64,000 nt of DNA, from positions 244,078,892 to 244,142,891 of the forward strand of contig NC_073696.1 of assembly GCF_029784165.1 (NCBI RefSeq), written 5' to 3'. Source of the DNA: Wyeomyia smithii. Taxonomy: Eukaryota > Arthropoda > Insecta > Diptera > Culicidae. Positions 46,562 to 57,379 of the stretch are shown here, piece after piece; the stretch's first letter is position 1, and each line of letters begins with the position of its first letter. Both the position numbers and the translations under genes were made by a program. Below the pieces are notes generated by a model. The model was not told the origin of the DNA, ran no database searches, and was given only the letters and a program-made list of their open reading frames with translations.

Positions 46562-47476
46562 TCAATTGCTCAAAATATAACAAAACGTTTTTACCATTTC
46601 GTCAACATCGTTCGTAAAAATCGTACTCCAGTCAACCGTAGTCAAATACTGCGAAAGGGCCTCGAAATCGATCATACGAAAGTTCAAAGGCCGTTCATTT
46701 CGCCTATCAGCTGATCCTTCACACACAACTTGCACGGGAAGCGACATTTCAAGCGGGGGGTGGTGCGAGTCAACGGGTAGAAACGTAGTCGAGCAGATAT
46801 GCACAGCAGCCTCACATTTTGGCGAACAAAAAACTAAGTCAAGTATCCGATTGAGAGCGTTGCATATAAGGTTCCTTTGGTGAAGGCACAAATAATTCAT
46901 ACCATCCAAAAGAGTGCTGCTAGCCGCCGGTAACTGAGAAGAATCGCATTCAATACTATTATCTATCGAATTCCATCGCATACGTGCTTGGTTAAAATCT
47001 CCGCATACCAAGGCAGCGTCATTAGGAAGACATTTCTCGCTCAGCTCATTCATCGACAAAATATGATCGTTGATTACTCTTACGTCGTGGCTTTTGTCCG
47101 GTGGGATGTAGATAGCACACATATAAATTTTTTTCCCTTTGATAGTCGCAGAAACACATATTTGTTCCAGACTTTGACCATACGATAATTGCACCACACG
47201 ACTGGCATATCGTTGCGAAACAGCGATCAAAACGCCACCAAAACGAACTTTGTTGCTGTTATCTGGACTCCGATCACAACGAAATACATTGAAGCCTGCA
47301 CCAAATAGTTGCTGCGAAGTAATACAGTTGTCAAGTCTTGTCTCGGTCATGATGATCACGTCATAGTTGCAGTCGGTTGCTGCTAGAAGCAGGTCGTTAA
47401 TTTTGGTCCTCAAGCCACGTACATTTCTGTAGAAGGTCCAGATGTACTCGTCCGCACAATCGCCGTTGCGCTGCAA
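46562..47476 (-). CDS. AP-like endonuclease domain of CR1/Jockey-like ORF2
   Basis: Nicks target DNA at the start of retrotransposition. The 304-codon frame shows the exonuclease/endonuclease/phosphatase fold order: Y-R-N-V-R-G-L (catalytic N), M-T-E-T-R-L-D (catalytic E), C-A-I-Y-I-P-P, V-C-G-D-F-N-Q (D and N), L-D-L-V-F-C-S, and a degenerate S-H-H-P-P-L in place of the usual S-D-H-x-x-L. The frame ends at a stop before the RT linker, so ORF2 is broken here. Open frame without internal stops, but as part of a dead element it is unlikely to be expressed as a functional protein. It lies 145 bp after ORF1. Confidence 0.8.
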   Translation of the reverse strand: MQRNGDCADEYIWTFYRNVRGLRTKINDLLLAATDCNYDVIIMTETRLDNCITSQQLFGAGFNVFRCDRSPDNSNKVRFGGVLIAVSQRYASRVVQLSYGQSLEQICVSATIKGKKIYMCAIYIPPDKSHDVRVINDHILSMNELSEKCLPNDAALVCGDFNQARMRWNSIDNSIECDSSQLPAASSTLLDGMNYLCLHQRNLICNALNRILDLVFCSPKCEAAVHICSTTFLPVDSHHPPLEMSLPVQVVCEGSADRRNERPLNFRMIDFEALSQYLTTVDWSTIFTNDVDEMVKTFCYILSN

Positions 47477-47621
47477 GGTACAGTCATTGAGAGCGGGGGG
47501 AATTAAAAATTGATAAAATACTCGCCTTTGGCAGGAACCAGATGGTTCCTGCCGTCCATATTACATCGCATTTCAATTGAATCGTCGTTGTTGAGGTATA
47601 CGGCAGGGGTTTCAGTACAGA

Positions 47622-48530
47622 TTACTCCCTGGTCGCAATGTAAAGCGGCCGTGTCAGGTTTTTTGGCTGTTCCAAAAATTCTCTAAATATTAAACCAGTT
47701 GGCCAAATCTCCGCATTAAGAGCATGTTTTTTCAACGAAGGGTCGAGACCAATTTTAAAGGACAGGAAAGTCATTTGAGAGACATCCTTCCCTTTCGGCA
47801 CAAGACGAATCACGTTTATAGGATCATTTGTTTCTAAACAACAAGAAACGATTTTTTCCACATCATTATCAGTGATCAATGATTGGAAACCAGACAGATA
47901 AAACCAGAATACTGGTTTCGGAGCGGCAGGCGTGATGAAAGGAACAGAAAGATTTTCAAAATCAATCGACTTTGTACCTTTGTTTGAAGCTGGACAAGTG
48001 GTTTGGTCTAAATTACCACGACGACGTTTTGCATTCAAACGTGGCCAAACTGGTGTTCCACACTCAGTTGACACAGCAGACAGCATAGGCGAAGCAGCAG
48101 AGCGTTTGTTTTGTGTCGATGTAGAAGAAATATTGTCTACTCTTTTGCTCAACACCTCAACCAAGCCGGATAATTGTTGTAATTGCGAGGCAAGGCAGTC
48201 AGTGCTCTTTGGATGGGAAGAATCCAAACCGGCCAAGTAGGCACGGATGCTTCTTCCGTTTAGCAAACTTCTACATTCAGGGCAGATAAATAGAACTTTT
48301 CCAAGACCAAAAATATCCCTGCACGCTCGAAGGTTGATGCCACAACATTTCTGGCTGATGTGGAACAATGTTTCGCAAAAACCGCAACGCAAAGGCTCCA
48401 AATCATTTATCTCCAATTCACAGGCACCGCCCTGTTTTTTACTCTCCATTGCTAACGTTTGGAATCTCTTTCGTAGCGTTGGATGTGCTAATAGTTTCAG
48501 CCTACACTGAAAAAACTGCGCACGCTTCAC
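47622..48530 (-). CDS. CR1/Jockey-like ORF1 with PHD-like zinc finger
   Basis: ORF1 proteins bind the element RNA and assemble the RNP. This frame contains C-G-F-C, F-H-x4-C-C and F-I-C-P-E-C, spaced like a PHD/RING-type finger, about residues 49-86. A Q-L-Q-Q-L-S-G-L-V-E-V-L-S-K coiled-coil-like segment follows, then a basic stretch (N-A-K-R-R-R-G) and a C-terminal region with R-L-V-P-K-G-K-D that resembles the conserved end of similar ORF1s. The listed frame starts at 48530, but M-E-S-K-K at 48449 is a more natural start, giving about 275 residues. The frame is intact. Confidence 0.75.
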   Translation of the reverse strand: MKRAQFFQCRLKLLAHPTLRKRFQTLAMESKKQGGACELEINDLEPLRCGFCETLFHISQKCCGINLRACRDIFGLGKVLFICPECRSLLNGRSIRAYLAGLDSSHPKSTDCLASQLQQLSGLVEVLSKRVDNISSTSTQNKRSAASPMLSAVSTECGTPVWPRLNAKRRRGNLDQTTCPASNKGTKSIDFENLSVPFITPAAPKPVFWFYLSGFQSLITDNDVEKIVSCCLETNDPINVIRLVPKGKDVSQMTFLSFKIGLDPSLKKHALNAEIWPTGLIFREFLEQPKNLTRPLYIATRE

Positions 48531-48561
48531 CCAAGTGTTTCATCAAATGGATATGAAAATG

Positions 48562-50199
48562 ACTCTGCATTGTTATTTGAAGAATTTTTTGACGTAGGAC
48601 TACGTCTAACCGCACTATATCGAGATACATTCCGCGAAAACTAAGGCCAAGATGTAACGTCGGAATGAAAGATTTCAAACGGTTATACTGATGTAACCAC
48701 ATGATGAATCACAATAATCAATATGTCGTTGAATTGATAAAATAATGAACAATTTCGTGATTCTTCAATTTTCATTATCACTTCATTGTTAAATAGTGAA
48801 AATTGAATAAAAGTTTCGAGGTCGAATTTTCACCAACAATTTACCAATCATATGCGAGCACGCCTGGCACAGACTTCATGAACAGGCACCAACTGCCTGC
48901 TGTGATATCCTGTATAGCAGTGGCAAAAAAAAAAAAATTGACAGAATCTCCCCGTCCCAATAGGTCAACTAATGTTAGCTTCCATGAGCCTAGACTATTT
49001 TGATGTCTTGAAGGTGAAGCTTTTTCGGAAAGTTCGTAACCACCTCCACTATCAGACAGTATTACGTTCTGCTGTTAACAAATATGTTAATGTTAATAAA
49101 ACTGATGTCTTGAAGGAGAATATGATGGCAGATGGCAGAGCGCGGGTCACTCGTCATCTATCAGTGCAAAAAAACTCGATATTCATTTTTGTGCAGTCAA
49201 GCCAAGTGAAAACTACATTACCGCTGTTGACGCACAGTGGGGCGTGGAACACAATCGAATTGCCGTTTGAATTGTCTTCTTCTTCTTCTTCTTGTTTCGT
49301 ATAGCAGCAAATATCAGAATTCAATCTGATTTTTCGGGTGCCGCAAAAACGCTGCGCCGCCGGGGACAACAAAATGCGTTGTTTATTTTTGAACTCTACA
49401 CTCTGCTTTTTTCAGATTTATTTAAATATCTGAATATAGGGTATTTAAAAGACAATAGAAAACCAAAATGCTCCGTACAGATCTTTGAATTGGTAGTTAA
49501 ACGAGTTGTACTAATGGTTATATTTTACTAGCTAAATGAATTTAGTCCAATATGACAATACTAGTTGCATCGCGCGGTGGCGGTATAGAGGAAAACCGAA
49601 TTCATTTCATCTTGATATTAGAGCTCCGACATTAGTATTTGTATTTTTCAATTGAAAATTTTTTTGAATTAGCATTTGCAAGAAAATATTACTTTCCATA
49701 ACCTTACTTGTAATTGAACAACGCTATGCAAACATTAATTGCTTAGGCTAATATTGTGCATCACTCTAGCCCAGTTTATTTTCGAAGATAACAGACACAT
49801 AACTTTCAAATATGGTATCTTCGTTGTTCTTTGGTATTTTGAAACTGATCAATTTTTTTCTGATTGATTCTGTGTACTTATAAAATGTTTAAATTGATCT
49901 GAATTGAATGTTAACATGTTCATAAAATTCTATGTCAAATTCGAATTTTCTGTGAATATACATTTTCTACTAAAACTGTGATTCGTTATCGATATTTTTT
50001 CCACGAGCTTGTAACTGCAAGAAAAAAATGTGACATCTTTGCCGCTTTGTGATCGGTGAGTGAGCCAACTTCAACAAGACAAAGAGATATAGAAGGAAGC
50101 TTAATTTCTACTAAATCGTACTCAATTCATTATTTTATAGAAGGTTGCCGTTTCGCGGATTAAAGAAAATTCGCTGTATTAGAATGAAAGTTATTCATC
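48562..50199. other. intergenic, no gene seen
   Basis: AT-rich, with an A-run at 48928-48940 and a CTT microsatellite at about 49277-49292. Frames of 66-110 codons here overlap on both strands and show no motifs. Confidence 0.35.
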
Positions 50200-50511
50200 A
50201 ATGGTCCAGAAACCAAATTTAGGGGGAAATGTGGGTCTAGAGCTTTATAGCAATATTTTAGAGAAATACTTTCTTCTACAAAGTTATAATAATGAAGCGC
50301 TTATTGAAAAAGTATCAAAAATAAGGGTGACCAAAATTTTCGATGGTATCAAGTATCTGACTTTTTTATTTTTGTAGATAGAAAACCTTGTTCTACAATT
50401 TTTTAACTCCAATAATTTTAAGCAACTTTGTAAAAAAAAGTTTTTCTCTGAAACATTGCTATAGAGCTCTAGACCCAAATTGCCCCCTGATTTTGGTTTA
50501 CTGGACCATTG
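50200..50511. mobile_element. 312-bp foldback MITE
   Basis: Starts CAATGGTCCAGAAACC-like and ends with its complement. The arms extend about 110 bp with blocks GGGTCTAGAGCT and ATAGCAAT shared in inverted order. No coding capacity. Confidence 0.8.
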
Positions 50512-50544
50512 TGGATGTTAAAGTGAATATTTTTTCTTCTAAGA

Positions 50545-52745
50545 TAGAGTGCTGAGCAAGATCGCGCCAAATGACCTATGGTCGAATATCGACCATTTTT
50601 GATTCGAATGAAACTTTGCACACGTATTTGGCCTAGCAAACTGAGCATTTTTCACAGATGGAGAGATTTTTTACACCCATGAGTTACATTCTAAAAGGGC
50701 GTATGCCTTTTGGCATAAGTTTTATTCGAAGCATTGTAGCCCAGAAACCGTTGGTTGTATAGAAAAACTGTCTGAAAATGAGTTGTAGGGAATTGAAAAT
50801 GCACGATAAAGAAAATATACACTGTACAAAAAAATTTGTTTGACAAAAAAAAATTAAAAATAAACATTAAATTTCAATGAAAAAAAAAGAGTTGAATTTT
50901 TTTTTATTTTTTTTTTAAGAAACTTGACGCAACTTTTAAAAAAGTCCAGTATGGAGTGATGAAAAATAATTTTTATATAGTAGATTAATTTTTTTATAAA
51001 AATTCTAATTTAAACATGTTTCAAAATATTTGTATTCTGATGATTTTAAAAGATGCAGAAAGTCATTCTGAATCAAAAAGCTCTTGGTAGTAAACATTCT
51101 AAAGGCATCAGTTTTCGAGTTATTTTAAATTTAAGCGCGAAAAATTATAATTATTTAGGAAAATACACGTTTTTCTTAATTTGTCCAGCAAAAACCATAT
51201 GTTCATTGGAATGCTTGATAAAAAGTATACAATTCATTCTTTGACAACAAAACGATCGGATTTATAATAAAGCGCTGTACCTTAGCCTACCTACACGTTC
51301 TCCCTTGCCGAATGTTTTATAAAAAATATGTTTGTCGTGCAACACTACCTACTTGTTCACTAATAATAACTGTTTGTAAAGTACGCAACCAATAACTACT
51401 GGGTACCTGTTTCAACTGGGCTACTGCTGGGCTACTACTGGGCTATCTGTTTTCGTATATAAATACGTTTGCACTACTCCAAATGTGTTAGTAACAGTTT
51501 GCATTTTGTGAAGATGAATAAAGTGAAAATGGAATACACCAAGCCCAAATGCTGTAAACCCTTTCCTGATCAACGGTGCTCATCAAGCTTACGCAAATTA
51601 AACGAAAACGTTATTGCAAAATTAAAAATATTGAACAGTCAAGCTCATTTTAATACGTCTTTATCAATTTGTGATTCGTGTAGTTATTGGAATGATAGTC
51701 AAGCCACCATTCATCCCTTCGTTGTTTACTATTCAGAATCTGGAACACTTAAGAATATCAGCTTCATCATAATATCGGAAGTACTCCATCATGATACTGT
51801 TGCAGTTCAGGTGTTTATTGCCAAATGAGTTTTTTGAAAACAACAATAGAGTTGAAAAAAGCGATATTAATGTCTGATGGAGCTGCCTCACAATATAGAA
51901 ATAGAAAAAACTGTGCAAGTCTTTGCAAGTTCAAAATAAAATATAACGTCGATGCAGAGTGGCATTTTTTTGCGACTTCTCATGGTAAAGGCCCATGCGA
52001 TGCAATTGGTGGCATATTAAAACGAATGGCAGGAAATGCAAGTTTAGCTAAAGAACATGAACATCCCATTACAAGCGCAAAAGAATTGTATGATTGGTCT
52101 AATCAGAAAAGTAATAAAAATTCATCAAAAATGTCATTTAGTTGGGTATCATATGAAGAATATGAACAAGGAGTAACAGAATGGAGCAATATTTTCAAAA
52201 AATCTATAATAATAGCTGCCACACAAAAGTATTACTCTTTCGTTCCAATTTCAGAAAATAAGATACAAACGAAGCTGTTTTCAAAAGATGACCAATCATT
52301 TACTTATGATGTATATAAAATATAAGGTGAAACTAGTTCTGTAAAGTATCTATGTCATAAAAAAATATGTTCCCAAGATAATAAAACTCGAAAATAAATA
52401 TTTGATTCTTATATATATTTATATCACTCAGAACATTTAACTCTTTTCTTGAGAACCGTTCGCCCAATCGTTTTGTTGTCAAAGAATGAATTGTATATTT
52501 TTGATCAAGCATTCCAATGAACGTATGGTTTTTGCTGGAGAAGCATGGGCAAATTGAGAAAAACGCGTATTTTCCTAAATAATTATAATTTTTCGAGCTT
52601 AAATTAAAAATAACTCGAAAACCAATGCCTTTAGAATGGTTACTACTAAGAGCTTTTTGATGCATTGCATCTTTTGAAATCATCAGAATACGAATATTTT
52701 GAAGAATGTTTGAATTAGAATTTTCATAAAAAATGATTCTACCAT
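50545..52745 (+). mobile_element. DNA transposon with long inverted ends and transposase-like ORFs
   Basis: The left segment 51000-51265 is inverted at 52460-52735 (shared AGGCAT, TTTTCGAGTTATTTTAAAT and AATTATAATTATTTAGGAAAA blocks). An outer left extension, 50545-51000, matches the solo segment at 24785-25475 but is missing on the right. Between the arms lie two overlapping reading frames. Exact ends and target duplication are not resolved. Confidence 0.7.
51469..52325 (+). pseudogene. transposase-like protein split into two overlapping frames
   Basis: Frame 1 (51469-51828) has cysteine pairs (K-C-C-K and C-D-S-C) and then I-H-P-F-V-V-Y-Y, F-I-I-I-S-E-V and H-D-T-V-A-V. Frame 2 (51825-52325) follows in the -1 frame with M-S-D-G-A-A-S-Q-Y, E-W-H-F-F-A-T-S-H-G-K-G and D-A-I-G-G-I-L-K-R. 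This motif order recurs, as far as I remember, in uncharacterised repeat-derived proteins of many arthropods and some other animals. The D residues (S-D-G, near H-D-T) could be DDE catalytic positions, but I cannot name the superfamily. Frames 1 and 2 overlap by ATGA, which could be a simple frameshift mutation. Position between long inverted repeats supports a transposase role. Confidence 0.6.
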
Positions 52746-52884
52746 AAAATATTATTATTTACTGTTTCAAAGGAGTTCGCCTGGCGCGTTGGTATTAGTG
52801 CGATGCATTCGATTTTGTTTGTTAGCTGTAAGAATTTCTTGTCACCTGTGAGAACTGTTATCTAAAAGAAAGGATAAAAAACTA

Positions 52885-54026
52885 CCGTCTGCCGGGGTGA
52901 GATTAAGCCACGGGGGTGAGATTGAGCCAAAACAGGAAATGTTTGTATGTTAAATTACTCAAATTCAATACTTTATGGAACGTGACATATTTATTCACAA
53001 CTTCAAATGGAATATAGATAATATCAGTGAATTGTTTCACTTAAATCATGTTTCAAAAAAACATGCGCAAATAACGTTACCAAAAAATAGTCCATGCAAA
53101 CCAACCCGATCAAGAAATTACATCAAGTTACTGCTCAGATGGTACGTTAGGATGTCGTCTCCAACGTGTTGAGGAAAGATTATGCATTGAACCCGTGTTG
53201 ACTCAGAAAATAATGTTTTTCCAAAATGTACACTTTTCGAGCCCTTTTGGGGTGAGATTGTGCCAAGCTATAATGAACGGTACAGTGTGCGGAATTCACA
53301 TTCACGACAAAATTATATCAGTATACACCAAAACACTTGCATTGTTTACATAGGGTATGTTGTCTAGCTATGGTATTATTTGAAACAATGACTAAATGCT
53401 TGAGAACCGTAAGCTAACAACTGTTAAATGGAAATTTACAATGACTGAAATTACTTATGGAATGTAACAAAATTTTGTACACCTATTCTATATAAACTGA
53501 TGACTTTTAAAACAAGGAAGGAAGTCTTCTCAGGCTTTATGTCCTAACGTTTTCCCTTTCTAAGCTACCTGGAGACGCCACTATGTGTTTATAGACTGTC
53601 TATGAGCCACGTTCTCATAACTGGTTACTCAATATATTGATTTGATCCAGTCATACATTTTTCTATAATTCATATGAAACGTAATTTTTGGTCAACCCCC
53701 TACAGCCCCTTAATAGTCCACGTTGTTTATGGTCGTCCCTATACTTACTGTTTTATCATATTATTCATGTCAATTATTCGTAGATACACTACTGTTCATC
53801 AAACAGGTATTAAATTCAAAATTTTTTTTTGGCACAAAAGTTCATTCAATTTTAGCAAAATTATAGTTTATTGTAACTTGACCATATTTGCGGCAGTCGT
53901 TAACTTAACATTTGACATTGACGTGCATTGACGTGATTTGGATCAAACTCATTACCTAAATGTGTGCATTACAAGCTAAGGAACAAAAACGTGTCCTTTT
54001 TGGCACAATCTCACCTCGGCAGACGG
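52885..54026. mobile_element. 1.14-kb TIR element (CCGTCTGCCGGGGTGAGATT)
   Basis: CCGTCTGCCGGGGTGAGATT at the left is inverted as AATCTCACCTCGGCAGACGG at the right. TA flanks both ends (52883-52884, 54027-54028). The GGGGTGAGATTGWGCCA motif recurs internally near 52909 and 53250. No transposase frame, so it is a non-autonomous TA-targeting element. Confidence 0.85.
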
Positions 54027-54029
54027 TAA

Positions 54030-55660
54030 TTAAGATTTCATGAATATTTGTTTACTGTTGTCTTTTTCAACACGTATTTTTATAACTTTTTATTGGAAAA
54101 TTTGTGACTTTTGCCCAAATTTACATTTTATCCTTACGGATTGAGTTCGATATAATAAATTTTCATTAATGGGGTCATAACCTCATAGGGTTATGATTAA
54201 AATTAATCCTGGATGAAATTTCTATTTCAATAAAAATAAATAAAAAATCTGCTATCGCTTTTTTCACTAAAGGGACAATTTGCGCAGTTTTGCGGTACAG
54301 CGGGCAGTACGCATTCGAAAGCTTTATTTTTCACCTAAATTTTGAATGTAGTCACAACCGTGGCAATCTGCGGCAACTAAACTTTTAAGCTACTTTTCCA
54401 CAAAAAAACACGCTTTTTTTCAGTGTCAGGCCTACTATGACCAAATTTTACAATTTCTAATGAAAGAGATTTATTTTGCACAATATTTACAAAAACTTTT
54501 CCTTTTACGTCAAAACAATCCAAGCCTTCATTAAAGCTACAGAGCGTTGCAAAGTAATTTACTTTTTTTCAGAAAAATGTCAAAAAACGTCAGTACGCCA
54601 AGCTTTGAAAAGTCATAAAAAAATCAGATTTCATGGTATTGCGCCCAAATTTTGGATTTAGACACTTGAATGTTATAGCAATAAAGGAATTTTTTTTTTG
54701 GCTGATGGCCAGCAATTCCCCACTGTGCACTATAGTCCATACGGCTAAAATCTGAAGACTACGGTAGGCTGGGCATGTAGTAAGGATGTCGGACGAAAGC
54801 CCAGTCGAAATAATTGCGCAACGATATATTTATATGATTTTGTTGCAGCACCCGTTCATTCGACTGTAGCCTTCCATAGTGGACAGACTAGCAGAAGAAA
54901 CTTACATACTGCACTGGTTTTTGGGGGTCACCTTCCACAGCGTTAGATATTGGATTTCCGTCTGTGTGGGAAGCACAGTCATACAGACATGTCTGTAGTA
55001 CTGTTGATTTTGTTCGGATTTGGTTCGTTCGTTTCGCTTCCAGCCGTTTGGGCACTGCCAACAGTTAATTTGTGTGTGTTCGCTAGTTATATGTATTGTT
55101 CTGCTTGCTTGCCTGCAGTGAGCGAAGAAATAAAAAGAGAATTTAAATGACTATATTGAACTCGAATGTAACGGGATGATTATCCCGTGTCTTCGGAACA
55201 CAGCGATCCGCAATGACGGGAATTTAAAGAAATTTTCTAGTGATAATATTCAGTTCCACCTACTCTTATTCACAACTTCGAATAAACTATTTCGGAGCGC
55301 TAAGAAGTACCAATGGTGTTGTCACCAGGGTTCTACATTTTCGAAATAAAACAATGAAACTGAATATTTCGCGCTGTCATTTCGTTTCAAACCGTTTCAT
55401 TTTCACTTGATTCCTTTCGGCTACTGTCAATCCCTTCTTTCTCTCTTTCTCGTCTATTGTTCATCGGATCATTTCAAATGAAATTGATGACTACTTCAAT
55501 TGACGGAGAGAGTGACGGAGAGAGAGACTCTTTACTTTCCTTCAGCGTCTCAATTGAAACTCCCTCTTCCCTATACAAGCGTGGATTACTGTATGGAAAC
55601 ACCCTGTCTCTAACAGCGCTCATTGTCATTTTCAATTGAGAATCCTCATGTGCGAGTGAC
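54030..55660. other. intergenic, one LINE scrap
   Basis: AT-rich DNA with no gene recognised, apart from the short LINE fragment at 54753-54815. A CTTTCTCT-type pyrimidine run lies near 55436-55452. Confidence 0.35.
54753..54815 (+). pseudogene. LINE RT C-terminal scrap
   Basis: The frame reads R-L-R-stop-A-G-H-V-V-R-M-S-D-E-S-P, which matches the common R-W-A-G-H-V-x-R-M motif downstream of RT in several LINE families. The tryptophan codon has become TAG. Too short for family assignment. Confidence 0.45.
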
Positions 55661-55664
55661 GCTG

Positions 55665-55805
55665 ATAATCTTCGCTTTCAATTGAAAAGCATTTGCATCA
55701 TTTTCAAGCAGTTGTCAAAATCAAAGCAAGAGCTTTCGAGTAGTTTTCATGTGACTCACGAAATGCTTGAGAATGATACAAAAGCTTTTCAATTGGAAGC
55801 GACGG
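55665..55805. mobile_element. foldback element
   Basis: CGCTTTCAATTGAAAAGCAT on the left is inverted as AAAAGCTTTTCAATTGGAAGCG on the right, with further inverted blocks (CATCATTTTCAAGCA). Arms about 45 bp. Confidence 0.6.
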
Positions 55806-55972
55806 GTCAAAGTGTCACTATAACGTGATAATTGTCAATTGACTAAAATATGATCGCATTTAGTGGAGAGCAACTATATTTCAAGAACTTCTAGCACCAC
55901 TTTTAATCGCGGCCACATATTTTATAATTTGCAAAGTAAGAAAATTCAGCATTGCTTCAAGAACGTGTCTGT

Positions 55973-55988
55973 GGCTCTGAAAAGGGCC
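55973..55988 (-). other. histone-type 3' stem-loop lookalike
   Basis: The minus strand reads GGCCCTTTTCAGAGCC, close to the 16-base stem-loop of metazoan replication-dependent histone mRNAs, but with one C-A mismatch in the stem. No histone coding sequence is recognisable upstream. Probably chance, or the remains of a histone pseudogene. Confidence 0.2.
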
Positions 55989-56229
55989 GATTGTAATTCT
56001 TTTTTTTTTTTTGCAGGTAGAATGTAACAATTTGCTTCGAGCCAGTATATTTTCCAACAGCTTTAGTTTAGCTTGAGTTGCGGACCTGGCGGCAAGTTGC
56101 CCTGGTAACAACAAACGTACGAAAGTCTGAACTTGGCTACATTACTGCTTCTCTTCGGGTTCATCTGCATACTTAGAAACAGTGTGCAGCGCAATCCGTC
56201 CTCTTTTAAGAATTCCTTTATTCTATCAC

Positions 56230-56665
56230 CTAGGCCGCGCTGGCTGCTTGTTGCGTTAGTCCTCTTCGTAGGTATTTAAGACAATCACACAGGTTTTTTT
56301 TTGCGTAGCAGATTCGGACATCGTCGATAGTATCTTGCTGCAGTTGGAGTTCACGGGCAACGCAGCTAGAAGCAATAAATGTGTCTCGTTTTATCGTGTC
56401 ATCTGTAATTCGCAAAGTTGAGGAGTTGAACCAGCTTTCATCCCAGTCACTTTTGTCCAGGAAGTTCAACATAAAGCTGTTTTCCTCCCTAAGAAAACGA
56501 AAAAGAAAACATAATTCGACTTTCCCACGAAGAAGTGATACTCTACCTGCAACTGTGTTCCAGCAACCTTCAACATTGTTTTCGAAACACTTTAAGTTAA
56601 TTGTACAACGCTTTTCTTCAAGGTTACCTATTTTTCAATGAAAAAGAGAGTCTAAAGGGACTCAT
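56230..56665 (-). CDS. candidate small two-exon gene, function unknown
   Basis: Exons 56665-56628 and 56488-56230 join across a GT-AG intron of 139 bp (donor AG/GTAACC; acceptor after a pyrimidine-rich TTTTCGTTTTCTTAG), giving 98 residues. The protein begins M-S-P-F-R-L-S-F-S-L. It contains L-N-F-L-D-K-S-D-W-D-E-S-W-F, and its second half (R-E-L-Q-L-Q-Q-D-T-I-D-D-V) looks helical. A poly(A) signal AATAAA lies at 56217-56222, 8 bases after the stop. I recognise no family. The splice, stop and AATAAA arrangement favours a real gene, but the ORF is short and could be chance. Confidence 0.35.
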
Positions 56666-56669
56666 TAAA

Positions 56670-57120
56670 TTCACCGCTTCTTTCAGTAAACCTGATTAAC
56701 GTCAATCAAATGTATTTCCAATCGTATTGCAGGAAATATATTGACATAAGATGGGCCTTGTGGTCGTTTCTTATAAACAACCTATTTAATTATTTTGTTC
56801 AAGAAGATTCAAACCCGTTCGGGGACAATTTATCATTGCGTTTATTTTCAATCTTTTCTTACCTTCAGATACTTTTTTAGAATTTTTGGAGTAGAATACT
56901 TCTCTCAGGAAGTTCGGCTACATAGGGATGTGAAATGAAAATCTAAAACCGAAAAAGTGAAAAATATGTCCAATTTCAAATGCTAATAAATCGGTTAGTA
57001 TTCGATGGATTTCCTTCCTTCTTGCAGCAATAGATTGGAAAATCTTCTAAGATTCTTCCCAAAATAATATGATTGTAATTTTATTATTCACACTATTGTA
57101 CTATTGAAAATAGTCAAGCC
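56670..57120. other. intergenic, no gene seen
   Basis: AT-rich sequence between the candidate small gene and the promoter-like module. Nothing recognised. Confidence 0.35.
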
Positions 57121-57127
57121 TTTTCAA

Positions 57128-57250
57128 AACGAAAAATTCGACCTCTGATTGGTCGTTACATGATTGCTTCCCAAGCACGGTCGACAGAATCATATACCTT
57201 GCAATTAAAAACATGCTATTTGGCCTATATAAGAGCCTGTTTCAGCCGAA
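57128..57250 (+). promoter_or_regulatory. promoter-like module, copy B (CCAAT/TATA)
   Basis: It has the same order as 25640-25760: ACCTCTGATTGGTCG (inverted CCAAT at 57148-57155), GATTGCTTCCC, CACGGTCGACAGA, a variable stretch, and CTATATAAGAGCCTG (TATA at 57226-57234). It is followed by AGCAGC-rich sequence and by the tandem repeats at 57380-57870. The 82-codon frame starting inside it is not supported. Confidence 0.5.
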
Positions 57251-57379
57251 GCCGCTCGTAATAGTTCTAGACAGCGACAACAGCAGTCGTCGATCCTTAG
57301 CAGCAGCACTAGCCCTGTGGTTGGTCACCACGTCTCAGGAGCAGCGCGGTCCTTCTCAGCGTGTGTCGCCAGACTGCCA

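Larger units (their letters stand above)
44703..48560 (-). mobile_element. degenerate CR1/Jockey-group non-LTR retrotransposon
   Basis: Reading on the minus strand: ORF1 with a PHD-like finger (47622-48530), a 145-bp gap, an AP-type endonuclease (46562-47476), a damaged RT (44766-46492), and a 3' end in a short CAAATA repeat (44703-44730) rather than a poly(A) tail. A SINE is inserted in the RT. PHD-bearing ORF1 and a microsatellite 3' tail favour the CR1 side, but the clade is not certain. Exact ends and target duplication were not found. Confidence 0.8.
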
